DNA of 64,000 bases, from positions 1-64,000 of the forward strand of contig PAFH01000008.1 in the NCBI GenBank assembly GCA_002704145.1. The letters run 5' to 3'. Origin of the DNA: Pelagibacteraceae bacterium. Lineage in GTDB: Bacteria > Pseudomonadota > Alphaproteobacteria > Pelagibacterales > Pelagibacteraceae. The translations under genes and the position numbers were made by a program. Shown one piece after another: positions 1-8,981 of this stretch (its first letter is position 1; every line of letters starts with the position of its first letter). Under the pieces are notes generated by a model that saw only the letters and a list, made by a program, of their open reading frames with translations, did not search any database and was not told the origin of the DNA.

Positions 1-239
1 ACATGAGTAGGTATTCCTTCAGACACTACTTTTAAAGACATTCCTTTGAATGGCTTTGCAGCATCATGGAACCAACTTAGTTCTTTTTCTCTTTCTTTAG
101 CAGAAAGAACAGAAAGACTAAATTCGCCATCAGACCATTTCTTAATTGCAGCCATGTGACCGTCGGCAAATGCACTAGAAATAGATACGATTGAAAATGA
201 AACAGCAACAGCTAGAATTGTTTTAAATGTTTTTAACAT
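1..239 (-). CDS. Glycerol-type ABC transporter substrate-binding protein, N-terminal part (cut by window edge)
   Basis: Only the first 79 residues are in the window; the gene runs off the left edge. The start ATG at 239-237 follows a purine-rich GGGGGAA ribosome-binding site. A signal peptide is clear: positively charged MLKTFKT, a hydrophobic stretch, then cleavage near SAFA-DG. The mature start (motifs KKWSDGEF, LSWFHDAAKPFKGM, VVSEGIPTH) resembles, from memory, the GlpV-type binding proteins of alphaproteobacterial glycerol ABC importers, which would work in the periplasm. The adjacent upstream glycerol kinase supports glycerol as ligand. A general sugar-binding protein is the alternative. 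The family call is moderately sure, the ligand is inference. Confidence 0.65.
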   Translation of the reverse strand, partial: MLKTFKTILAVAVSFSIVSISSAFADGHMAAIKKWSDGEFSLSVLSAKEREKELSWFHDAAKPFKGMSLKVVSEGIPTH

Positions 240-303
240 TAATTCCCCCGTTTTGTTGTTATTGTTATTATTAAAAGTAGATTGGACCAAATAGGAACAA
301 ATA

Positions 304-323
304 TGTAAAGTTTTAATTTTACA
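304..323. repeat. Short inverted repeat between glpK and the binding-protein gene
   Basis: The 97-base gap 240-336 contains TGTAAA (304-309) and TTTACA (318-323), perfect 6-base inverted arms with an 8-base A/T spacer. It could be a weak operator or a stem-loop ending the glpK message. No T-run typical of an intrinsic terminator follows on the minus strand. I see no convincing -35/-10 pair in the gap, so a separate promoter for the transporter is possible but not shown. Confidence 0.25.
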
Positions 324-336
324 ACTATAGGATGAA

Positions 337-1818
337 TTAAATAATTAGAGCCCTATTTACTGCTTTTATCCAGCCATTTATAAGAGCTTTCCGAGTTTTA
401 TTTTTCATTTTAGGAGTAAATTTTTTTTCTAAACTCCAATTTTTTGAAATATCTTTTAAAGATCTATAAACTCCAATTTTTAACCCAGCCATAAAAGCTG
501 CTCCTAAAGCGGTAGTTTCATGTACTTTTGGCCTAAAAACTTTAACATTTACCACATCGGACAAAAATTGAGAAAACCAGTTGTTCATAACCATGCCCCC
601 ATCAACTTTAACAACTCTGGGTCTTAATCCGTCATGTTTCATTGCTTCAAATAAATCATATGTTTGATATGCAACAGATTCAATTGTAGCTCTAACGATT
701 TCTTTTGGTCCAGTGTCCCTTGTAAGTCCGCTTAAAACACCTCTTGAGTTTTGATTCCAGTATGGCGCTCCCATACCCGTGAATGCTGGTACCAAATAAA
801 CATCTTTATTATCTTTTAAAGAATTTAATATTTTTTCTGTCTCATTAGCTTTTTTAAAAAACTTCATTCTATCTCTTAACCACTGTACGCCTGCTCCTGC
901 AATAAAAATAGATCCTTCCATTGCGTAAGTTGTTTTACCATTAATTCTATATGCTATAGTCGTAAGTAATCTGTTTTTAGAATAAATTTTTTTAGTACCG
1001 GTGTTTAATAATGCAAAAGCTCCTGTTCCGTATGTACTCTTTAATGAACCAGGTTCAAAACAACACTGACCTATTGATGCTGATTGCTGATCACCGACTA
1101 CACCTGTAATTGGAATTGATTTTCCAGTAATTGAAGAATGAGTTGAACCATAATTGTCTGCACAATCTTTAACCTCTGGAAGTATGTGTTTTTTAATTCT
1201 TAATATTTTTAAAATTGAGTCGTCCCATTTATTAGATGAAATATTATAAATCATAGTTCTACTTGCATTAGTTGCATCAGTTGCATGAACTTTGCCTTTG
1301 GTAAGTCTCCAAATTAGAAAACTATCAATAGTTCCAAAAAGAAGTTGTTTTTTATTCATTAATTTTCTAGCAATAGGAACGTTATCAAGTATCCATTTTA
1401 TTTTTGTACCAGAGAAATATGAGTCAATAGGTAGTCCGGTCTTATTAAATATTAGAGTTTCTTTATTTTGTTTTTTTAATTTTTTACAATATTCTGCTTG
1501 TCTACGATCTTGCCAAACAATAGCCTTATAAACTACTTTGCCAGTTTTTTTATCCCACAAAACTGTAGTCTCTCTTTGATTGGTAATTCCAATTGTTAAT
1601 ATTTGTCCTTTTAGTCTATTAGCTTTTGCAATTACATCTTTTAAGACTTTCCTCGTAGTGCTCCAAATTTCCTCCGGATTATGTTCTACCCAGCCACTTT
1701 TTGGAAAAAACTGCGTAAATTCCTTTTGAGATGAAAAAATTAGTTTACCTTTCAAATCAAAAAGTATTGCTCTGTTTGAGGTTGTTCCTGCATCTATTGA
1801 AATAATAAATTTTTTCAT
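337..1818 (-). CDS. glpK: Glycerol kinase
   Basis: FGGY-family kinase that phosphorylates glycerol with ATP to sn-glycerol-3-phosphate in the cytoplasm. At 493 residues it has the usual family length. Seen in sequence: the N-terminal phosphate-binding DAGTTSNRAILF, substrate-region motifs TNQRETT and WQDRR, GVVGDQQSA, GTGAFALLNTG, and the C-terminal domain with VDGGMVMN and ALGAAFMAG. It begins one base after the stop of the small SHOCT-like gene and lies in the same minus-strand run as gpsA, so glycerol-3-phosphate made here can be oxidised to DHAP or used for phospholipid. A binding protein gene of glycerol type follows downstream. Confidence 0.95.
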   Translation of the reverse strand: MKKFIISIDAGTTSNRAILFDLKGKLIFSSQKEFTQFFPKSGWVEHNPEEIWSTTRKVLKDVIAKANRLKGQILTIGITNQRETTVLWDKKTGKVVYKAIVWQDRRQAEYCKKLKKQNKETLIFNKTGLPIDSYFSGTKIKWILDNVPIARKLMNKKQLLFGTIDSFLIWRLTKGKVHATDATNASRTMIYNISSNKWDDSILKILRIKKHILPEVKDCADNYGSTHSSITGKSIPITGVVGDQQSASIGQCCFEPGSLKSTYGTGAFALLNTGTKKIYSKNRLLTTIAYRINGKTTYAMEGSIFIAGAGVQWLRDRMKFFKKANETEKILNSLKDNKDVYLVPAFTGMGAPYWNQNSRGVLSGLTRDTGPKEIVRATIESVAYQTYDLFEAMKHDGLRPRVVKVDGGMVMNNWFSQFLSDVVNVKVFRPKVHETTALGAAFMAGLKIGVYRSLKDISKNWSLEKKFTPKMKNKTRKALINGWIKAVNRALII

Positions 1819-1819
1819 A

Positions 1820-2008
1820 TTACTTATTTAAAATTTTTTTTTTTTCTATTTCATATTCATATCCACTTAATACACCAGATTTGTAAAGATCATGCAAAGT
1901 TTTGAGTTGATCGGCAATACTATTGGTAACTTTTGGGTTTGAGTTATCATTAGCTAATAATTGAGAATAAAAAAATAATATTAAAAATGCTATTAAAAAT
2001 TTTTTCAT
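1820..2008 (-). CDS. Small secreted SHOCT-like protein
   Basis: A 62-residue protein with an N-terminal signal peptide (MKKFLIAFLILFFYSQLLA, likely cut before NDNSN) and a C-terminal helix pair, residues about 31-61, resembling the SHOCT domain pattern (QLKTLHDLYKSGVLSGYEYE). SHOCT domains are short oligomerisation modules; no enzymatic function is implied. It overlaps the gpsA stop by four bases (ATGA) and ends just before glpK, so it is translationally coupled to glycerol-phosphate genes. The function is unknown. The conserved-looking coding frame and tight overlaps argue that it is a real gene. Confidence 0.7.
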   Translation of the reverse strand: MKKFLIAFLILFFYSQLLANDNSNPKVTNSIADQLKTLHDLYKSGVLSGYEYEIEKKKILNK

Positions 2009-3051
2009 CTAAACAAGTCCCAATTTAGCTCCAGTTTTTTATTATTCGTAATTGCATTAATCATAGCAAGCATCAAAGGCAATTTTTTTTCATCAAAATC
2101 TTCATTTACTTTTTTTGCAATCTCAATTGCTAAATCTGCCCCCTCTACAGTTACATTTTGCATTTTTGTTTTTTTTGCTTCAGAAAAAGTTAAACCTTGT
2201 CCAATATAAGAACCCATTTTTGCATTTCTTCCTCCTCCAGAGCTTACATAAAGATCTCCTAAACCTGCAAGACCTTTAACAGTTTCTTTTTTTCCATTTA
2301 GATGATTTACAAATATTTCCATTTCATAAATTGATTGTTTAATTAACGCTGATGCAGTGTTTAGATAATTTTTTTCACGAATTTCATCAGGCGCATTATC
2401 ACTGCAAATGCCTTTTGCAGCACCTACAGCCATAGAAAAAATATTTTTAATGGCTGCAGACACTTCTACCCCATTAAGATCATCGGATAAGGAAGTGTGA
2501 TAATAATTTGTATTAAGCATACTAGATATTTTAGAGGCCGTTTTAATCTCCTCATTTGCAATGACCACACTACTATGAATTCTATTAGCTAAGCCCGCAG
2601 CTAAACAGGGGCCCCCTACTGCTGAAATGTTAACGTTAGTTATACCTTTTGATTTTAATAATCTTTTGAGCTTATCAACCAGTAATTCATATTGATTTTC
2701 ATAAATACTAAGTCCTTTAGTTAACATAAGAATGTTTGGTAATTTTTTGTCTTTAGATATTAAATTCAATTGTTCTGAAACCCACTCGATCCCTTTTGAA
2801 CTTATTCCAAGAGCAATAAGATCTACATTAGATTTAAATAATTCATTAAATTTATCAAATTTAAATATATTGATATTTTTTGGAATTTGCACGCCTAGAG
2901 CGGGATGTAAATTTTTTTGTTTTTTGAGATTATCTATGAACTCATTTTCCAAATGTGTGCCTATAATATTTGTGTCATGATTATTATCTATACACGGTAA
3001 AGCGAAAGCTGAACCCATAGCTCCTGCACCTATAATTACAATTTTAGACAT
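2005..3051 (-). CDS. gpsA: Glycerol-3-phosphate dehydrogenase [NAD(P)+]
   Basis: Cytoplasmic enzyme interconverting dihydroxyacetone phosphate and sn-glycerol-3-phosphate, the backbone of phospholipids. Seen: an N-terminal Rossmann motif GAGAMGSAFALP, the AVGGPCLA region, the catalytic-lysine segment EVSAAIKNIFSMAVGAAKG, and the C-terminal GLAGLGDLYVS and NVTVEGADLA motifs. At 348 residues it is normal for GpsA. It sits directly downstream of trkH and overlaps the next small gene. Its pairing with glpK suggests that here it may run toward DHAP during glycerol use; this direction is inference. Confidence 0.95.
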   Translation of the reverse strand: MSKIVIIGAGAMGSAFALPCIDNNHDTNIIGTHLENEFIDNLKKQKNLHPALGVQIPKNINIFKFDKFNELFKSNVDLIALGISSKGIEWVSEQLNLISKDKKLPNILMLTKGLSIYENQYELLVDKLKRLLKSKGITNVNISAVGGPCLAAGLANRIHSSVVIANEEIKTASKISSMLNTNYYHTSLSDDLNGVEVSAAIKNIFSMAVGAAKGICSDNAPDEIREKNYLNTASALIKQSIYEMEIFVNHLNGKKETVKGLAGLGDLYVSSGGGRNAKMGSYIGQGLTFSEAKKTKMQNVTVEGADLAIEIAKKVNEDFDEKKLPLMLAMINAITNNKKLELNWDLFR

Positions 3052-3052
3052 A

Positions 3053-4465
3053 TTAATCTTTAAAAAATATTTTTTTGATAATTAAAAAAACTGATATTAA
3101 CTCAATTTTTCCGATAATCATAAAAATAATCAAACTTAATTTAGAAGTTGTTAATAAATTTGCAAAATTTATTTCTTTAATACCAAACATGGGTGATGTC
3201 GTCGTGTTAGTAATTGTTAGGATTGACAGCTTAAAAGAGTTTTCAAAATCTATATTGTCAATTATCAATACTCCCGAAAGAATAAATAGGCTTAAAAAAA
3301 AAGATACAAATATTAAAAAAGAAATTTTAACATATTCATCGGTTATTTTTAGTTCAGAATTAAAGATATTTTTGTTTATAATGCTATTAGGGCTAATTAA
3401 TTTGATAATTTCAAGACTTGTTGACTTTAAAAGAATATAAACTCTAGTAAACTTAATTCCAGAAGTATTAGAGATTAATGAACCACCAAGGATAGTCAAT
3501 AATATCAAAAATAAACTTAAATTATTATCATTTTTTATTAAAGATAAACCAGAGTTGCTTATACTGCTTAGTATGCCAATTATATTATCAAGATTATCTT
3601 TATTATTTATTAAAACTAGAAATATCAAAATTATTAAAAAAATAAAAATATATAAATCTTCTTTATGTTTGTGTACAATAACTTTCTGATCGAATAAATT
3701 AAAAATTAAAAAAAAATTAAAAATTGAAATACACAAAGAAAATATCAGTAATAGTTTTTGACCATTTGTTTGAATGATATTATTAAGTGTATTAGTTGGT
3801 AAAAATCCTCCTGATGAGATTAAACTCATGCTGAGATTTAATGAATTAAACATTCTTACCTCTAGAAGGTTAAATAACAAAAAAATTAAAACACTTAATA
3901 ACGAGTAAAAAAAGAAAATTTTAAGCAGAAGTTCTTTTATATTTGTAATTGATTTGACCCCTCCGTCTTGATTAAAAGTCAAATCATTCATTTTATAATT
4001 AAATTTTTTATTTGAAAAGATTACTATTAAAAAAAATAAAAAATATAATCCTCCTAACCACTGCGAAGAAGATCTCCATAAAATTAGTGTAGGATCTAAA
4101 TATTTAATATTTTTAAATATTGAGAATCCGGTACTTGTTAAACCAGATATAGCTTCGAATAATGAATTGAGAAAAGTAACTTGATAATTGCTAAAATAAA
4201 AAGGTAGGGCTATTAAAATCGAAACTAATATATAAACAAAAATTATTAATAAAAGCTGATCAATAAAAGCAATCTGCCTTTTTGCATTTTTTCCATAATA
4301 AAATAGAATTATCCCTATTATTAATGATGCTAACAGTGTTGTGATATAAGAATTAACGCTTAAAAAATAATCAAAATAAGAAGAGTATAAAATATTTATA
4401 AATGATAAAATACTTACTGGAAAACAAAACAATCCTAAATAATAACTAATTCCTTTTAAGTTCAT
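3053..4465 (-). CDS. trkH: Potassium uptake protein TrkH, membrane channel subunit
   Basis: Inner-membrane K+ translocating subunit of the Trk system, 470 residues, highly hydrophobic with roughly ten membrane helices. The four pore-loop repeats of this superfamily can be picked out: SGLTSTGFS, SLISSGGF, SISNSGLSL and TITNTTTSP; the glycine of the selectivity filter is clear in the first three and less clear in the last. It lies two bases downstream of trkA, whose RCK domains gate TrkH, so the pair forms one complete uptake system. The family also includes Na+-coupled KtrB-type proteins, which I cannot exclude. Confidence 0.9.
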   Translation of the reverse strand: MNLKGISYYLGLFCFPVSILSFINILYSSYFDYFLSVNSYITTLLASLIIGIILFYYGKNAKRQIAFIDQLLLIIFVYILVSILIALPFYFSNYQVTFLNSLFEAISGLTSTGFSIFKNIKYLDPTLILWRSSSQWLGGLYFLFFLIVIFSNKKFNYKMNDLTFNQDGGVKSITNIKELLLKIFFFYSLLSVLIFLLFNLLEVRMFNSLNLSMSLISSGGFLPTNTLNNIIQTNGQKLLLIFSLCISIFNFFLIFNLFDQKVIVHKHKEDLYIFIFLIILIFLVLINNKDNLDNIIGILSSISNSGLSLIKNDNNLSLFLILLTILGGSLISNTSGIKFTRVYILLKSTSLEIIKLISPNSIINKNIFNSELKITDEYVKISFLIFVSFFLSLFILSGVLIIDNIDFENSFKLSILTITNTTTSPMFGIKEINFANLLTTSKLSLIIFMIIGKIELISVFLIIKKIFFKD

Positions 4466-4467
4466 TA

Positions 4468-5841
4468 TTAAATTGAGCTTATACTAAATATACTCTCAAC
4501 TTCTTTTAATTGTTCTCTTTTTGCTAAAAAAACTACTAAATCTTCTTTTTCAAAAATGAAATCCGATCTAGGTATTATTACTTGGTCTTTACGAACTATG
4601 GCGCCTATTCGAATGTCTTCTGGTAGATTTGATTCTCTAATTTTCTTATTTAATAATTCTGAATTTTCTAAAATTTTAGCTTCAATAAATTCATATTCTC
4701 CATCAAGTAAAGAATATACTGTTCCAATTGTTCCTTTGTGGACATGTTCCATTATCCTAGAAACTGTAGTCATTCTTGGGTCAACTAAATCATCTATATT
4801 TAGTGAGTCTTGAAGTAAATTGTAATTTGTTTTGTTTACTATTGCTATTGTTCTTTTTTTTGATCCTGTTTTTTCTGCAAGTACGCATGCCATCATGTTA
4901 TTTTCGTCATCATTGGTTAAGGCTAAAACAGTTTCAGACTCTTCAAGATTTGCTTCTTTAAGTATTTCTTCATCTAAAGCATCGCCATTTATTACTATAG
5001 AAGATGAAAGTTCATTAGCAATTTCTTCTGCTCTTTTTTTGTTTTTTTCTATTATTCTTACTCTGATATCTTCGAAATTAGTTTCTAGCATTTTAGCTAA
5101 ATTTAAGCCGATATTTCCTCCGCCAATTATTAAAATATTTTTGGATATTTTTTCTTCGTGACCGAAAGCTTTAAGAATAGCGTTAAGTTGTTCACTGCTT
5201 ACAACAAGATAAACATTGTCATCCTCCATTAATTTATCATTTTTCTTAAGATAAATAAATTTTTCTTTTCTTAAGGCTCCTAAAATGTTTGCTTTAAAAT
5301 CAGGAAATTTTTTTGTTAAGTCTTTTATAGGTATGTTCTTGATTGGACAGTTTTTTTCTATTGATATTTCAAGCATCTTTACCTTACCATTGCCAAAAGG
5401 CACGTTATCTAATGATCCAGGAGCTTCAAGTCTTCTATACAATGATTTTGCTACTTCGAGCTCAGGAGAAATAATTACATCTATAGGAATATTAGACTTA
5501 TTATAAAGTTTACCCCATTTGCCTTCTAAAAATTCTTTAGTGCGAATACGAGCAATTTTTTTAGAAACATTAAATAATGAGCTAGATAATTGACAAACAA
5601 TCATGTTTGTTTCATCATTTCTGGTAACAGCAATAACCATATCTGCATTTTCTGCTCCTGCATTTTCAAGAACGGTCGGTAAAGTAGCTCTTCCTACAAT
5701 ACCTTTAACATCCTGTGTTTCATTAATCTTTTTTATATCTTCAGAAGATTGATCGATAACCGTAACTGAATGACCTTGTGCGGATAGTTGTTTGCTAATT
5801 GAAAAGCCGACTTTACCAGCTCCACATATGATTATATTCAT
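4468..5841 (-). CDS. trkA: Trk potassium uptake regulatory protein TrkA
   Basis: Peripheral cytoplasmic subunit that binds NAD(H) and nucleotides and gates TrkH. At 457 residues it has the duplicated layout RCK-N/RCK-C/RCK-N/RCK-C: first Rossmann motif IICGAGKVGFSI at the N-terminus, second ILIIGGGNIGLNLA near residue 236, and TrkA-C-like segments after each. It sits directly after ntrX and before trkH. In many alphaproteobacteria trkA also follows ntrX (established knowledge), so the position is ancestral and the adjacent trkH is the addition. Confidence 0.95.
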   Translation of the reverse strand: MNIIICGAGKVGFSISKQLSAQGHSVTVIDQSSEDIKKINETQDVKGIVGRATLPTVLENAGAENADMVIAVTRNDETNMIVCQLSSSLFNVSKKIARIRTKEFLEGKWGKLYNKSNIPIDVIISPELEVAKSLYRRLEAPGSLDNVPFGNGKVKMLEISIEKNCPIKNIPIKDLTKKFPDFKANILGALRKEKFIYLKKNDKLMEDDNVYLVVSSEQLNAILKAFGHEEKISKNILIIGGGNIGLNLAKMLETNFEDIRVRIIEKNKKRAEEIANELSSSIVINGDALDEEILKEANLEESETVLALTNDDENNMMACVLAEKTGSKKRTIAIVNKTNYNLLQDSLNIDDLVDPRMTTVSRIMEHVHKGTIGTVYSLLDGEYEFIEAKILENSELLNKKIRESNLPEDIRIGAIVRKDQVIIPRSDFIFEKEDLVVFLAKREQLKEVESIFSISSI

Positions 5842-5842
5842 T

Positions 5843-7207
5843 CTAGTTTATGCCTTTAATACCAAGAGATTTTAGTTTTCTGTGTAGAGCAGATCTCTCC
5901 ATGCCTATAAAATCTGCTGTTTTTGATATGTTGCCATGATTTTTTTTAAGTTGAGTAATCAAGTATTCTTTTTCAAAATTTTCTCTGGCCTCTTTAAGGG
6001 GTGAAGAAAAAGATTTTTCTAAAATAGTTTTATCTGAAGAAACAGTAGTTGTAGCATTTAAGATATCACTAATAAGTTTATCGATATTGTCTTTGCTTTC
6101 GTTAGCAGATAAAATTGTAACTCTCTCTACAAGATTTCTAAGTTCTCTCACATTTCCAGGCCAACTATAAGTATATAAGTTATCATTATTAATATTTATC
6201 TTTGAAAGCTGAACCCCATTTATTTCTGAAAGTTTCTTTTTAAAATAATCAATTAACAGTGGAATATCTTCTGTTCTTGAAGTAAGAGAATTTAACTCAA
6301 CTGGAACTACATTCAAACGGTGAAATAAATCTTCCCTAAACTTTCCTATTTCTACTAATTCTTTAAGATCTTTAGATGTTGAAGATATTAATCGTATATT
6401 AACATTAATATATACAGAACTATTTAAACGTTTGAATTTTTGGTCAATTAGCACTCTTAAAATATTTGCTTGAGTTTCAAAAGGTATCTCTGAAACTTCA
6501 TCAATTAATAATGTACCTTTGTTTGCTCTTTCCAAGGCTCCAAAAGATATATTTCCATCAATTTCTTCTCCAAATAATTCTTTTTCATATGTTTTTTCTT
6601 TTAATAAAGCTGCGTTTAAAATTACAAAAGGTTCTTTTGATCTTTGAGAATTTTTATGTATCTTTCTAGCTACTAATTCTTTACCAGAACCTGTTGGTCC
6701 TGATATTAAAACTCTGCTTTCAGAACTTGCTAATTTTTCTATGGTTTTTTTAATCTTTATAATTGATGGACTTTTTCCAATTAGATCGAAAGAGTGAAAT
6801 AATTTATCCTCAATTAAATCTTTTTCTTTTTTAAGTGATGCATTTTCTAGAGCTCTATTCACATAATTCAAAATTTTTTCTGTAGAAAAAGGCTTTTCTA
6901 TAAATTCATAAGCCCCGAGTCTTATTGCCTCAACAGCAATTTGTACCGTCGCATGTCCTGAAATCATTATAACTGGAGTTGATCTATTTTTATTTATAAC
7001 CATTTTAAGTAAGTCAATACCGTCTTTATCTGTTTTATCTAATTTAATATCAATAATAGCAAGATCAGGTGATTTTTTATTTATTTCTAAAACTGCTTGA
7101 TCGTAATTTGCAGCAGAACGGATAGCGAAATTTTTTTCTTTTAAGATATTACAAATTAAAAATCGTATATCTGGGTTGTCGTCTATTACTAATATTTCTT
7201 TATACAT
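5843..7207 (-). CDS. ntrX: NtrX-type response regulator with AAA+ domain lacking GAFTGA
   Basis: Cytoplasmic regulator of 454 residues. Order seen: receiver domain with acidic pocket DDN (9-11), phospho-acceptor D53 and conserved K105; AAA+ domain with Walker A GPTGSGKE (170-177) and Walker B LLIDE (233-237); C-terminal Fis-type helix-turn-helix (NISKTADFIGMERSALHRKL). Where sigma-54 activators carry GAFTGA, after LFGEE (211-215), this protein reads IDGNISFGALERA, so the sigma-54 contact loop is absent. It overlaps ntrY by eight bases. It probably acts as a DNA-binding regulator of sigma-70 promoters; that is inference. Confidence 0.92.
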   Translation of the reverse strand: MYKEILVIDDNPDIRFLICNILKEKNFAIRSAANYDQAVLEINKKSPDLAIIDIKLDKTDKDGIDLLKMVINKNRSTPVIMISGHATVQIAVEAIRLGAYEFIEKPFSTEKILNYVNRALENASLKKEKDLIEDKLFHSFDLIGKSPSIIKIKKTIEKLASSESRVLISGPTGSGKELVARKIHKNSQRSKEPFVILNAALLKEKTYEKELFGEEIDGNISFGALERANKGTLLIDEVSEIPFETQANILRVLIDQKFKRLNSSVYINVNIRLISSTSKDLKELVEIGKFREDLFHRLNVVPVELNSLTSRTEDIPLLIDYFKKKLSEINGVQLSKININNDNLYTYSWPGNVRELRNLVERVTILSANESKDNIDKLISDILNATTTVSSDKTILEKSFSSPLKEARENFEKEYLITQLKKNHGNISKTADFIGMERSALHRKLKSLGIKGIN

Positions 7208-8981
7208 TTATTTTTGGAAATGAAAGCTCAATAGTTGTACCATTACTGTTCTCATTATTTTTAATTAAAAAATTGCCCGAATGTTCATTTATAATTTTGT
7301 TAACAATTGGTAAGCCTAATCCTGTACCTTTTTTTTTTGTAGTGAAATAAGGCGTCATTACTTTTTTTTTGTCCGGTATGCCTGTGCCATTATCAATTAA
7401 CTTAACCATTATATAGTCATTATTGCTAATAATTTCTATGCCAATTTTTCCTTTAAAATTAGGGTTTTTTTGGATTTTATCAGAAAAAGACTCTTCTGAG
7501 TTTTTAATAAGATTAATAAACACTCTATTTAGTTGGTCGCCATCACCTTTAATCAAGAAAAGATTTTTACTTTTAATAAGATTAATTTCACTTTTAGATG
7601 CGATGTTTACAAAATCAATTGATTTTTTTATTACATCTAAAAGATTAATCTTTTTAAAAATAGGCCTCGGCATTCTTGCAAAATTAGAAAATTCATTTAC
7701 TAAATTCTCAATATCTTTAATTTGCCTATTTATTGTTTCTAAATATTTATCAAACTCCACTTTTTCACCTGAAATTTTAGAGGAATATTTTTCTTTTAAT
7801 CTATCAATAGATAATTGAATTGGAGTTAAAGGGTTTTTTATCTCATGGGCAAGTTTTCTAGCTACTGACTCCCAAGCTTCATGTCTCTCGGTTGATAAAA
7901 GTTTATCTTGTTGTATTTTTAATCTTTCAATCATAGAATTAAAATTCTTATTCAAAATTTTAAATTCCTCATCTGACTCTATATTTGGGACTTTAACATT
8001 TAATGCCCCTTTACTTATTGCTTCAGATGCACCAATAAGATTAATTATAGGCTTAGTAAGTCTAGATGCAAATGTAATAGCTATTGATGTTGACAAAAAT
8101 AATAACAAGGTAACTACAATAATATAAATTATTGCAAAGGTAACTTTGATGCCAGTTTGACTGTTTTCAACTGAATAATAAAAACTTACTGCTTGTTCTG
8201 TTTCGTTTAAATATCTTAATATTTCTGGATCAATATTTCTTGAAATATATAAGTATGTATCGACTAAAGAATTTAATTTAGTCATTGCAGTAGTTTTATT
8301 TTCTAGATTATTGGTAACAAATACTGGTTTACCCTCTAATGCTTGATCGTAATCCTCATCAGATGGAATTATAAACTCATCGCTCAAATCTCTAACGTCT
8401 GAAATCAGAATATTGCCCTGGCTATCGATTAAGTAAACATCATCCACTCTTCTCAAAATTTTTTCAGATTTCATGATTTGTTCAAATCTATTTTGGTTGG
8501 AATAAAATAATTCAGAAGCTCTATTTAGCCCGACGCTCATAAGTATTACATCTGATTTAACATTATTTTTACTTTCTTCTAGATAATTTTTCGCAACATC
8601 GTAAGAATTATTTACTGCATTTGTAATCTGATTGTCGAAATATTTTTGAATACCAAAATTAAAAAGAAATAATGAAAATACTGCAACTACTAGTGAGGGA
8701 ATTAATGTAAAAACTGAGAATATTGAGATATACTTTAAGTTAGTTCTAGACCCCGCCTTATTTCTTTTTCCAGTATAATAAAATCTATAAAAATTTTTAA
8801 AAATTAAGGTAAAAAATATTAATAATAATACTATATCGATTATGAGTAAAATTTGTAAATTTTGGTCAGACAGGGGTACAAACCCTTCATTAATGAAGGT
8901 TAAAAATGTTATAATCCCCATGAAAATACATAAAAATGAAGATAAAATAATCCAATTAAAGTTTTTTATAATTTTAAACAT
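7200..8981 (-). CDS. ntrY: NtrY-type sensor histidine kinase
   Basis: Inner-membrane sensor kinase partner of NtrX. Seen in 593 residues: hydrophobic segments around residues 8-30, 42-62 and 85-110, a sensor stretch of about 160 residues, another membrane helix near 278-303, a HAMP linker (LTKPIINLIGASEAISKG), the H-box with phosphorylatable H379 (HEIKNPLTPIQ), and ATP-binding boxes NLIKNSEES, DNGTGIP and GTGLGLPIV. It appears shorter than many NtrY proteins, with little room for a cytoplasmic PAS domain between HAMP and the H-box. The signal is unknown; redox, nitrogen and envelope cues are proposed for relatives. Confidence 0.93.
   Translation of the reverse strand: MFKIIKNFNWIILSSFLCIFMGIITFLTFINEGFVPLSDQNLQILLIIDIVLLLIFFTLIFKNFYRFYYTGKRNKAGSRTNLKYISIFSVFTLIPSLVVAVFSLFLFNFGIQKYFDNQITNAVNNSYDVAKNYLEESKNNVKSDVILMSVGLNRASELFYSNQNRFEQIMKSEKILRRVDDVYLIDSQGNILISDVRDLSDEFIIPSDEDYDQALEGKPVFVTNNLENKTTAMTKLNSLVDTYLYISRNIDPEILRYLNETEQAVSFYYSVENSQTGIKVTFAIIYIIVVTLLLFLSTSIAITFASRLTKPIINLIGASEAISKGALNVKVPNIESDEEFKILNKNFNSMIERLKIQQDKLLSTERHEAWESVARKLAHEIKNPLTPIQLSIDRLKEKYSSKISGEKVEFDKYLETINRQIKDIENLVNEFSNFARMPRPIFKKINLLDVIKKSIDFVNIASKSEINLIKSKNLFLIKGDGDQLNRVFINLIKNSEESFSDKIQKNPNFKGKIGIEIISNNDYIMVKLIDNGTGIPDKKKVMTPYFTTKKKGTGLGLPIVNKIINEHSGNFLIKNNENSNGTTIELSFPKINV

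Noticed and set aside
240..336. tRNA or other small RNA gene in the glpK to binding-protein gap
   Set aside because: No cloverleaf or strong stem is present; the sequence is A/T-rich with only a 6-base inverted repeat.
1292..1531. Plus-strand frame of 79 codons inside glpK
   Set aside because: Shadow of glpK; many similar antisense frames exist across the window (for example 2732-2980, 3075-3440, 4556-4813, 7423-7818, 42599-42913), none with recognisable domains.
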